This document shows positions 21,986 to 30,927 of a stretch of 64,000 nt of DNA, piece by piece. Each line of letters opens with the position of its first letter. Position 1 is the stretch's first letter. The notes beneath the pieces were generated by a model. That model was not told where the DNA came from. It did not search any database and was given only the letters and a program-made list of their open reading frames with translations. The position numbers and the translations under genes are program-made. This DNA is from JAWKOK01 sp963765875 (GTDB taxonomy: Bacteria; Chloroflexota; Anaerolineae; Caldilineales; Caldilineaceae): assembly GCA_963765875.1 (NCBI GenBank), contig CAVXYK010000007.1, positions 310,001-374,000 of the forward strand, read 5' to 3'.

Positions 21986-24900
21986 ATGCCATTGCCTGTA
22001 GACGAAAATCCGGCCGAGCCGGAATCGCCAAATCCAACTGAACGCCCGCTGTTTGTCGCGGAAGATGTCGCGGAAGATGATACCACGGCATCTCAGGAAT
22101 TGGTCGTGCCACTCGCCGATCTGGTGGGGAAGACCATTGCACATTTTTCCGTCATGGAACGTATCGGCTCGGGGGCCATGTCTACCGTCTATCGAGCCAT
22201 CGACGACCAGAGTGGGGAAGCGGTCGCGTTGAAGGTTCTGTTGCCGGGCGCAGACGGTGTCGCCCGCTCGCGCTTTCGCCAGGAAGCGCGCACAGCACTG
22301 CAACTCAACCATCCGCATATTATCCGTACCTACCAGGTCGGCCAGACGGATGTGGAGGGTTTCGCGTATATCTCCATGGCCTTGGTCCAAGGCGAGAGCC
22401 TGGCCGATCTACTTGAGCAGAACCGTCAGCTCAGTATTTTCGACACCTGTTTGATCTTGGAGCGAATCGCGCGTGCGCTCGACTACGCCCATGGCCACGG
22501 CATCGTGCACCGGGATGTCAAGCCCAGTAATATCCTTCTGCGCCAGGTTGATGACGACGTGCCCGGCAGCGTCCAACTGTCCGTGCTGGACAAGCCCGTC
22601 GTACCGATTCTTTCCGATTTTGGCATCGCCCGCGCCCTGGACGCCCCTGACCTGACCTCCATGGGGCGCACCGTCGGTACACCTTCTTACATGGCCCCTG
22701 AACAGTGTTCCGGCAGCCATGAGATCGACGGTCGCGCCGACATCTATGCCCTGGGTACCGTCTTCTATCGCTGCCTTGTCGGTCGTCCGCCCTATGTGGG
22801 CACAACGACCCAGGTGCTCTACGCTCACGTATACAGTCCGCTTACGATCCCTGATGAGGTGCTTGTCAATCTACCCATGCCCGTCATCGACATCCTCCGT
22901 CGCTCGTTGATGAAGGAGCCAAAGGAGCGATACGCGACTGCATTGGCCATGGCGATCGACATGGCCAGGATCACCGGCAATGTCGAGTTTCAAATGGGCG
23001 ACGACGATGTGAGCATGAACGAGATCACCGCCACGATGACGGCGCTGCCCGCCACGGATCGAACGACCTCGATGTCATCGACCGTACTAGTGCCATCGCG
23101 CCAGGCACGAATGTCGCCACTGTCTGGGGTTCGGCAAGCGGCGCCCGGTGGAGCAGCTCAACCAGGAACAGGCGCGCTTCCCACAAACACGAAGGCCCGG
23201 AGCGAGATGAACCGAGTGGCTGCCGGGTTGGGTCTGGCGCTGCTGACACTGTTGGTGCTTCTAGCCGTCGGCGCCGCCCGGGGACTGCTTCCTGAGATTG
23301 TCACCGTGGGCCAGACTCCGGCAACGGGTGAAGCCGTCGCCCGGCCCGTAATCGATGGCAGTGATGTGGACGGCAGCAACCCTGACGGCCAGCCATCGAC
23401 CGGCGAAACGTCAGATGGTTCGTCAGGCGGGACATCCGGCGGCGATCCTGCGGCCGGTGAGAATGTGTCAGTCGGCTCAGGCGATGGGGATGGCGGGAGT
23501 CAGGGGACTGGTGCAGCTTCTACTGCCGCGCCGACGCGGGCCCCCCATCCAGCGGTACCCGTTGAGTCAGCCTGGGACGATGCCAGCTTCTTCTATCGCC
23601 GTGGCGAGTGGGCGGGCGTGCTTGAGAAATTGACGATCATGTTTCGCAATGACGAGGACTTCAACCAGCGACTGGCGCTTGGCGATGAGTCGCTGGCGAC
23701 GTTGGCTTTCGAACTATTCATCGACAATCCGAATGCTGAATTCTGGTCCCAATTTGCCGATCTCATCGATCCCCGATTGGTCGAAACGATGCTCTTCGAT
23801 AGCTTCGTCGGATCGGCGGCACAGCAGGCCGCCAGAAATCAGATCAGTAGGGCGAACCGATATTTCAGCGAAGCCGCCACCATTCGTCCCGACTCGGACG
23901 ATGCCGCCATCCTTGCTGAGTCCACCGGCGCATTGTTGAGCGCCTTCCCTGTCGATGTTCCCGATGCCCGACGTAACTTACAAGATGCGTTGATGGGCTA
24001 TGCCACTCGCCTGACCCAGGAGGGGGATTTCTGCCACGCCTCGGCTCAGCTTGCCGCAGCAGATGGCGTGTTGCCGGACACAAATCTGCGGGGCGAATTG
24101 ATACGACTGGAGGCAGCTTGTTCGTCGCTTATCAACTCTGTAGAGGTTCGAGAACAGCTTCTGGAGTTGAGCGGGCGAATCTTCTATTCGACCGAACTGG
24201 CGGGGCGGAGTCAGATTCTGTCAATGCCGGCTACGCTCGATGGCATTGCATCGTTGGTTGTCGACAACGCGGTTCAGCCAGCACTCTCTCCGGATGGAGC
24301 ACGCCTGATTTATGCCAGCACGGACAGGAATAGCTTGGGCCTGTGGGCCGTTGCGCCAGATGCTCCTCCCGATGCGAGAGGAAAATCTTTGACGAACTTT
24401 ATTGAAGATGGTCAGGAGAGCCCGGCAACATGGAGTTCAACCGGCGAGCGTATCGCCTTTTCCAGCCGGCGAGAGAGTGACCGGCAGACACGCATCTACA
24501 CCAGTTGGGAAGATGGGCGGGACAACAGGACCATTGCCTTTGGAACAGATCCGGCATGGCGTCCCGGCCAAGATCTGGATTGTCCACAATGGCACCGACC
24601 GAACGGGCAATCGGCCGGGTCTCTGGCTACGACGGAGTGATGGCACGGAGCCGGAGCAACTGACAACCATCGCACGTGATCTGCAACCGACATGGACCCC
24701 GGATGGGCGATGGATCGTTTTCACCAGTGATGGACGTGACGGTAACCGAGAACTCTATCGGCTCGACATCAACGAGGGGACTGTCGTGCGGCTGACCTCG
24801 GATCCCGCACAGGATGTTTCGCCCTCGGTCAGCCCGGATGGAAGGCATGTCGCCTTTTTCAGTGATCGGGATGGTGAGTGGGGCATCTGGGTGATGGGCA

Positions 24901-24986
24901 TTGACGGTGGGGGACCGACACGGTTGGCGTCTGTGGAAGGCACATTGACGGACTGGCGCAAGCATGCGCTTCAGTGGGTGGAATGA
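21986..24986 (+). CDS. receptor Ser/Thr protein kinase with C-terminal TolB-like propeller; one frameshift
   Basis: The kinase domain (about residues 50-330) is complete: RIGSGAMSTVYRA glycine loop, Lys83 in VALKVL, Glu100, HRDVKPSN (175-182), DFG (211-213) and GTPSYMAPEQ. Between the catalytic loop and DFG is an insert about 20 residues longer than usual. One membrane helix (about 405-435) leads to a Gly/Ser/Pro-rich linker, a helical region, and WD40/TolB-like repeats (LSPDGARLIYAS, TWSSTGERIAFSS, SVSPDGRHVAFFSDRDGEWGIW). Frames join when one C is removed from CCC at 24563-24565 (WRPAKIWIVHNGT), giving about 999 residues. The stop overlaps the next kinase start (ATGA). Confidence 0.93.
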
Positions 24987-27254
24987 CGCCGACGGATACC
25001 GGCAGCGTTATGGGTGGTGATCAAGCAGCAACCGGATCTGCGAAGGACTTGGTAGGACGGCAAATTGGCCGCTACCTACTTGAGTCGCGCCTGGGCAGCG
25101 GCGGGGTTGCCACCGTCTACCAGGCCTATGATCAGGTGGATGGCCGTTCGGTCGCGCTCAAAGTTCTCCTGCCGTCCGCTGACCCCAATACAGTTAGTCG
25201 CTTTCGCCACGAAGCGTTGACGGCCGGTGGTCTGAAGCATGCGCACATCGTTCGCATCTTTCAGGTCGGCACTGCCCTTGAGGGCGAAGTCGCCTACATG
25301 GCAATGGAATTGGTGGACGGTGATAGTCTGGCCGACTGGCTGGGGCGGATGGGCCGGCTGCGGCCGGAAGAGACCTGCAATTTGCTTGAGCCCATTGCGC
25401 CGCGCGATGGCTTTCGCCCACGGCGCCGGCGTTGTGCACCGCGATATCAAACCGAGTAACATCCTCCTAAAACCTTCAGCGCCAGGTGTCAGCGGCAGCA
25501 TTCAACTGGAGTCCGCCGATTTTCCCGTGCTGCCACTCCTCAGTGATTTTGGCATTGCTCACTCGACTGATTCGCCCGAGTTGACCCATGTGGGGCGTAC
25601 GGTAGGGACGCCGGCCTACATGGCTCCCGAGCAATGCGCGGGCAATCGTGTGGTCGACGGCCGTGCCGACATCTATTCATTGTGTACCGTTCTCTACCGT
25701 TGCGTCGTCGGGCATCTGCCCTTTTCCGGTACGACAACGCAGCTTCTGCATGCCCATGTCTACGCGCCTTTGACAATCGACGACGATATTTTGCGCCAAC
25801 TACCACCATCGGTTGTTGACATAATGCGTCGGGGGCTTGCCAAGTCGCCAGATGATCGCTATCCGGACGCCGATGCGCTGGCCGACGAACTGGCTCTGGC
25901 GGCCGGTCGTCGGATGGTCGTGACCTCCGCTGAGGCAAGTGCATCGAATGCATCAGAATTAACCGGCACATTGACGTTGTCCAGCGTGGGCGCCGTCGCC
26001 GGCACGCAGACTCCCCGCTCTCAGAGCATCCTTGTGCCTGCAACCAGGGCCGTCCAGTCGAGCCTACAACCCGTCGACATAGTCAGCGACAGCAGTCGTC
26101 CCGGCACTCCCGACAGCTCCGGTCGTAGACCTGCTGCTGATTTGATGCCAGAGCCGGCCCCTCGATCGGCCAAACGATTAGAGCAGTTCAACTGGATCGG
26201 CTATGGCTTATCAACCCTGGCTGCGTTGGTCCTGGTGATCGGCGGCACGCTGGCGGCGCTCAACCTCCCCCAGTTGCTCGATCGGCTTCAGCCTCTGCCG
26301 GATCTCATGGGTGATGCTGTGCCGCTCTCTGGTGATCCAGGCAACCCCGACATCCCCGACAACGCGGGAAACTTCGGGGACCCAAACTCCGGCAACCCGG
26401 AAAGCGCAAATGGACCTGTCCTTGTCGCGGTCGTTTCTTCAGCAACACCAACGCAACCGAGTCAACCCACCGCGGAACTTGAGGGCGCTGCGACGCCATT
26501 CTCAGATTTCCTGAACGCGTTGACTCCGGAACCAGTATTGCCGACGGCCACTTTGGCTCCCACAGCGACGTTGATTCCAGTCGACACCGAAACTCCGGTG
26601 GCAACTTCGACCTCAATGGCCACTTTGGCCTCTACTGCCTCTCCAGATCAAACCGACATAGCCACGCCGGCTTTGCCCACGCCGAGTTCACCGACGCCTG
26701 AGCCTGTGTCCGTAGCCATAACAGTCTCTCAGCCGATATCTGCGTCTCCGACCGTGTTGGTTCCACCCCCGATAGATGATGACGTAATCTTCGCCTGTAC
26801 GAGCGTGATTGATCCGGCCTTCCTGCAATATGTCGGCGGGATGCCCGAGTCCGGTGGCCCAGGATTTCGTTGTCCCAATGCGGAGGCCGCGCGTGCCGGT
26901 GGCCGACTGCTGCGTTTCGAACACGGATTTATGCTGGACTTGGAAAACTCGCCTTCGATCTATATCTACTATGACGCCAATCAGGAGTGGGAGCGAGCGG
27001 TCAGCAGTTGGCGTGACGGCGATCCACCCAAGACTGGCGAGTTTGAGCCGCCGGCTCCGGGCTTATTCCAGCCTGAAAATGCGTTCGGCCAACTCTGGGC
27101 AGATCCTTGGCGTCAGATCGCGCTTGGCTTCGCGACAACGGAACAGCCGGCCACATTTTCCGCGGTTGAGCAGACTTTCCCTGCCGGTGCATTGGTTGGC
27201 GATGAAAGCAACGGCTTTATCTACCTTTTCCTGCGCGAGAAATTGCGCCTGTAG
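24983..27254 (+). CDS. second receptor Ser/Thr protein kinase, translationally coupled; one frameshift
   Basis: The start ATG at 24983 shares ATGA with the upstream stop. Kinase motifs: SRLGSGGVATVYQA, Lys60 in ALKVL, HRDIKPSNIL, SDFGIA and GTPAYMAPEQ. It carries the same long insert before DFG as its neighbour (SAPGVSGSIQLESADFPVLPLL). Frames join by removing one C from CC at 25400-25401, giving LLEPIARAMAFAHGAGVVHRD and about 756 residues. A membrane helix (LSTLAALVLVIGGTLAAL) is followed by a long Pro/Thr-rich extracellular stalk and a compact C-terminal domain with two Cys (FACTSV, FRCPNAE). The two kinases probably arose by duplication with different sensor ends. Confidence 0.92.
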
Positions 27255-27345
27255 TGCGGCATGATCGGCCGCGCTACATTGACCCACAAGCGTTAAGTCA
27301 CAATGATGAAATGCCATACGATGGATCAACGAGAGGAATGACCGA

Positions 27346-28119
27346 ATGATGAGCGCCAGGAATATCCCAAGCAGGACCGCTCTATTGACGATGCTGTTGG
27401 CAAGTATTCTTCTTCTGTCCGCATGCGGCAGGTCTTCAACAAGGGCCCCTGCAACAGCGACACCCGTGCCGCCCACGGCGACTCCTGCGCCGACGGCCAC
27501 GCCCCGGCCTGACGCCGACGAGACTGCAGTGGCGACACCTGAAGTCACAATTCCACCCGACTTCGAGCCTATCGTCGATGAAGTGCGCGGTTATTCGTTG
27601 GCGTTGTCGGACGATTGGAGCACTGTCGACCTGCGCGGAGACAATGTGCAGCGCATGGCAGGTACGTTTGGCCTGACCGATCAGATGGGGCCGTTGAACG
27701 ACTTGCTGGATAGCCCTGAAGGCAACGCCATCGGCTTGGTGGCGGCGACCGATCTGGCCAGCGCCCTCTTTGGTGGTATGCCGACGCTACTCAATGTGTC
27801 CGTCATTGACGCCCCTGACGAGACGCCAGAGACGGTGATGGCCTTGTTGGAGGTCGCAATTCGCACCAACGCTTCTGCGCTGAGTGATGTCTCCATCGGG
27901 AAGATGGAAGCGACGACCGTCAACAACCTGCCGGCGGTGGTCGTCGATGCAACGATCGACCTTGGCGCCGTTGGCATGGATGGCGAACTGTATACGGAAA
28001 TCACCGGTCTGATTGCCAACGATAAAATCTATCTGCTCTCCCTGGCAACTGATGCCAGTAAGCAAAGCAAAAAGGAAGCCGATTTTGACGAAATCATCGG
28101 CACCTTCCGGCCAGAATAG
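27346..28119 (+). CDS. lipoprotein with TPT linker, unknown function
   Basis: 257 residues. The signal peptide ends in LLLSAC (Cys about 26), followed by a repetitive ATPVPPTATPAPTATP linker of the Chloroflexota type and a compact domain (GYSLALSDDWSTVDL...EITGLIANDKIYLLSLATDASKQSKKEADFDEIIGTFRPE). The end pattern, in which a short region of transient fit is followed by F-E-x-I-x-x-TF, resembles PsbP/DUF1795-type domains. It lies 90 bases after the second kinase and may be its surface partner; that is inference. Confidence 0.8.
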   Translation: MMSARNIPSRTALLTMLLASILLLSACGRSSTRAPATATPVPPTATPAPTATPRPDADETAVATPEVTIPPDFEPIVDEVRGYSLALSDDWSTVDLRGDNVQRMAGTFGLTDQMGPLNDLLDSPEGNAIGLVAATDLASALFGGMPTLLNVSVIDAPDETPETVMALLEVAIRTNASALSDVSIGKMEATTVNNLPAVVVDATIDLGAVGMDGELYTEITGLIANDKIYLLSLATDASKQSKKEADFDEIIGTFRPE

Positions 28120-28123
28120 TACC

Positions 28124-28966
28124 GTGATCGAACTAGCGCCTGATCACAAGTTTGGACTGCCGATTGAGAATCCAGTCATGTTGGCCGGCGGCATGATTGG
28201 CTACGGCGAGGCGGTCCCGGCCGGTGCACACCTGGACCGATTGGGCGCAGTTGTGATCGGGCCGTTCATGCGCAATAGCCGACCCGGTATGGATCCGCCT
28301 CGTCTCGCAGACACAAATGGCGGCTTCGTCCTGAACTCGGGTTTGCAGAATCGAGGTGTTAAGGCCGCACGTCGACGCTTTGGAAAGCTATGGCCCAAGC
28401 TGGGCTGTCCGGTGATCGCTCAGGTGGCCGACTCGGTGCCGCGGATGGCCGGGCGAGTCGCCGAGCAACTCACCAGCGCCCAGGGATTGAGCGGGTTGGA
28501 ACTGCTGCTGCCGCAACATGCGACGCCCGATGTGGTGCGTGAACTGATCCGACAGGCAATTCAGAACAGCGATCTGCCGGTGCTGGCAAAGGTGCCGCTT
28601 GGGGGCGCAGCCTCGTTGGCGCCCGTGGCTGTGGAAGCCGGCGCTTCGGCCTTGGTTGTCGCACAGCCGCCGTCCGGGTCTGGGTTTGCACGCAATGCCG
28701 GACTCGATTCTGTCAGCATCAGTGGCAGCATCCATGGACCCTTGACTTTTCCCTCGATGCTGGCCGTCCTGGATGTCATACGCAGTCTGGACCTGCCCTG
28801 TTCGCTGATCGCCTGTGGCGGGATCCATACGCTGCAACAGGCTCGGCAGGCCCTGGCGGCGGGGGCTGATGCGATCCAGATCGACAGCGCATTCTGGGTG
28901 GAGCCATCGCTGCCCGCTAGACTGGCGGTTGGTCTGACGAGAAGGCGTGAGTGGAGTGCCTATTGA
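28124..28966 (+). CDS. dihydroorotate dehydrogenase-like FMN protein
   Basis: Starting at the GTG at 28124, four bases after the lipoprotein stop, the protein is about 280 residues. Visible features: FGLPIENPVMLAGG, GAVVIGPFMRNSRPGM, NSGLQNRGV, PVLAKVPLG with the FMN-contacting Lys, SGSIHGPL, and the C-terminal phosphate-binding SLIACGGIHTLQQARQALAAGADAIQIDSA. These match the DHODH family, but the usual catalytic Cys/Ser loop is not clear. It may be a divergent member rather than PyrD itself, since no pyrimidine genes are nearby. Confidence 0.75.
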   Translation: MIELAPDHKFGLPIENPVMLAGGMIGYGEAVPAGAHLDRLGAVVIGPFMRNSRPGMDPPRLADTNGGFVLNSGLQNRGVKAARRRFGKLWPKLGCPVIAQVADSVPRMAGRVAEQLTSAQGLSGLELLLPQHATPDVVRELIRQAIQNSDLPVLAKVPLGGAASLAPVAVEAGASALVVAQPPSGSGFARNAGLDSVSISGSIHGPLTFPSMLAVLDVIRSLDLPCSLIACGGIHTLQQARQALAAGADAIQIDSAFWVEPSLPARLAVGLTRRREWSAY

Positions 28967-29030
28967 AAACAGTGTCGTGAGATTCCAGGGGCACACGATC
29001 TGATTGCCGATCCCAAATCACCATTTCCAC

Positions 29031-30188
29031 CTAAAACAACGACATCTGTAGTGCAGGCTGTTGCCCATTGAGCAGAATGAATGGCGCGGTCTTCTTGGCG
29101 TCGCGCAGGCCGAGCTTGCGCAGATGTGACAGATCGCTCAGCGTTCCCTGATGACGGGCATTGAGGATGCGGTCGGCCAGGATTGGGCCGATGCCCGGCA
29201 CACGGAGCAGTGAAGAGCGATTGGCGGCATTGAGTTCGACCGGTTGATCACTCAGATTTTGCTCGGCCCACACAAGTTTGGGATCTTTGTCCAGCTGCAG
29301 GTTGGTGTCCTGCTGAAAGGGAAGGTCCTCCACGCTCCACCCGTAGTCCCGCAGCAGGAAGCTTGACTGGTAGAGTCGAAACTCTCGCAGGTCGGATGTC
29401 GCTTCCAGATGCTCAAACGGTGTCTGACTGACTGGATTGAACGCCATGTAATAGGTGCGCTTGAGTCCCAGCTGCTGATAGAGCGTATCGCTGATCTGAA
29501 GCAGCTCCAGATCGGTGTCGCCCACTGCGCCAACCACAAACTGGGTGACGACACTTGCCCGCAGGCCCTCATTCTCGCGAAGGTCGCTGATCCACTGGAG
29601 ACGCTGGATCAACTCGCCCCAATAGTCTTTCTTTGGTGCAAGGGCCGAGAGGCGCTGTTCCGTGGCCCCTTCCAAATTCACGGAGACACGCGTCGCAAGC
29701 TGCATGGCCCGGCGAATCTGATCATACTCGGCCCCCGGCATGACCTTCAGGTGGATATACCCCCGGTAGCGATAGCGCTTGCGCAGGATCTCAACCGTAT
29801 CAATGAGTTTGTCCTGTGTCTTGACGCTCCCGCCGATGATCCCGGAGGACAGAAAGAGACCGTCCGCATGCCCTGCGCGCTGGATCAGATTGAACGTTTT
29901 TGCCATCTCATCAGGCGAAAATGTGATGCGCTGCATCTTGCTGCGTCCGGCTCGAAATGGGCAATAGTAACAGTTGCGTTCGCAGGCCGTGGTCATCATC
30001 GCCTTGACAACCGGTTTTTTCCCGAACGGCGTCGATACCTGCGAAACGCAGGGCAACGGCTTTGGCTTGCCCGCACGATTCTTGGGCAAATCTTCCTGTC
30101 TCGGTTCACTGCCGGCCGGCTCAAATTGTGTAGCGTCGTTGAGCAGCCGCAGTTTCTGTGCCGGGTCGGGCGCGAGTTTGAAGTTCAT
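29031..30188 (-). CDS. radical SAM protein with C-terminal helix-hairpin-helix, putative DNA repair/modification
   Basis: 385 residues. The [4Fe-4S] motif is CERNCYYC (CxxxCxxC, about residues 69-76), in the context MMTTACERNCYYCPFRAGR typical of the 'putative DNA modification/repair radical SAM' family (TIGR03916-like). A helix-hairpin-helix DNA-binding region follows (ELNAANRSSLLRVPGIGPILADRIL, about 315-340). The extreme C-terminus, LQMSLF, resembles a sliding-clamp binding motif (QLxLF). Family members usually sit beside a UDG-like partner, which is absent here. The gene has a promoter with a LexA-box-like site and appears to be transcribed without a leader. Confidence 0.9.
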   Translation of the reverse strand: MNFKLAPDPAQKLRLLNDATQFEPAGSEPRQEDLPKNRAGKPKPLPCVSQVSTPFGKKPVVKAMMTTACERNCYYCPFRAGRSKMQRITFSPDEMAKTFNLIQRAGHADGLFLSSGIIGGSVKTQDKLIDTVEILRKRYRYRGYIHLKVMPGAEYDQIRRAMQLATRVSVNLEGATEQRLSALAPKKDYWGELIQRLQWISDLRENEGLRASVVTQFVVGAVGDTDLELLQISDTLYQQLGLKRTYYMAFNPVSQTPFEHLEATSDLREFRLYQSSFLLRDYGWSVEDLPFQQDTNLQLDKDPKLVWAEQNLSDQPVELNAANRSSLLRVPGIGPILADRILNARHQGTLSDLSHLRKLGLRDAKKTAPFILLNGQQPALQMSLF

Positions 30189-30194
30189 GCTTAC

Positions 30195-30224
30195 AGTATA
30201 AGAACAAGTGTTCTTTTTGTCAAC
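30195..30224 (-). promoter_or_regulatory. sigma-70 promoter of the radical SAM gene
   Basis: On the minus strand TTGACA (30224-30219), a 17-base spacer and TATACT (30200-30195) form a near-consensus promoter. Only six bases (GTAAGC) separate the -10 box from the ATG at 30188, so the predicted transcript starts at or next to the start codon and has no Shine-Dalgarno. Confidence 0.75.
30202..30213. promoter_or_regulatory. LexA-box-like operator (GAAC-N4-GTTC) in the promoter spacer
   Basis: GAACAAGTGTTC is a palindrome matching the GAACN4GTTC form of the Gram-positive type SOS box. It fills the spacer between the -35 and -10 boxes, the ideal position for repression. The flanking A/T extend the symmetry (AAGAACAAGTGTTCTT). 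Regulation by LexA is inferred from sequence and from the DNA-repair character of the gene. Confidence 0.6.
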
Positions 30225-30364
30225 TGAGATCGAATGGCCGCGGAAATTCTCTCGATCTGGAAACGCGTGTAGTGAGGTCGGTCGGCCTGGTAGAATGGTG
30301 GTACAATTGGGCGAAGAACAGACCGAACACGAACGAGCCGAAGTATACGAAACCCGGAGCCATC

Positions 30365-30817
30365 ATGCGAGCCGTAGTGCAGCGAGTGAGTGAAGCGAGT
30401 GTGACTGTTGATGGGCAGGTGGTTGGGCAGATTGGGCGAGGCTTCCTTGTTCTGCTGGGTATCACCCATGACGATGGTGAGAAAGAGGCTGTCTATCTGG
30501 CGCGCAAGATCGCGGGGCTGCGTATCTTTGAAAATGACGAAGGTAAGATGAACTTGGACGTTGCTGCTGCAAACGGGGCGGTTCTGGCCGTCAGCCAGTT
30601 CACGCTATATGGTAATGCGCGCAAGGGGCGCCGGCCCAGCTTCATTGAGGCTGCCCGTCCTGAGCAAGCTGAACCCCTCTACCGCCATTTCTGCGAATTG
30701 CTTGCCGCCCAAGGCCTCGATGTTGAGCAGGGTGTTTTCCAGGCCGAGATGCAAGTGAGCCTGGTCAATGATGGTCCCGTGACGCTCTGGCTGGACACGG
30801 GAGAGCTGATGGGCTAG
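30365..30817 (+). CDS. dtd: D-aminoacyl-tRNA deacylase
   Basis: 150 residues starting MRAVVQRVSEASVTVDG, the invariant beginning of Dtd. The two cross-subunit motifs are present: AVSQFTLYGNARKGRRPSF (SQxT type) and MQVSLVNDGPVTLWLDT (NxGPVT type). The enzyme removes D-amino acids mischarged on tRNA. I chose the ATG at 30365 rather than an upstream in-frame ATG because the family starts there. It is followed by polX 110 bases later. Confidence 0.97.
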   Translation: MRAVVQRVSEASVTVDGQVVGQIGRGFLVLLGITHDDGEKEAVYLARKIAGLRIFENDEGKMNLDVAAANGAVLAVSQFTLYGNARKGRRPSFIEAARPEQAEPLYRHFCELLAAQGLDVEQGVFQAEMQVSLVNDGPVTLWLDTGELMG

Positions 30818-30927
30818 AAGGTCAGTCACTTGGCTTGTTGACACAGATGTTCGCATTTTTTACAATGCCCAAGTACCTTTTTGATCTCTCGATGGCTCGT
30901 TCTAGCCACAGCTGAAAGGTTCTATCT

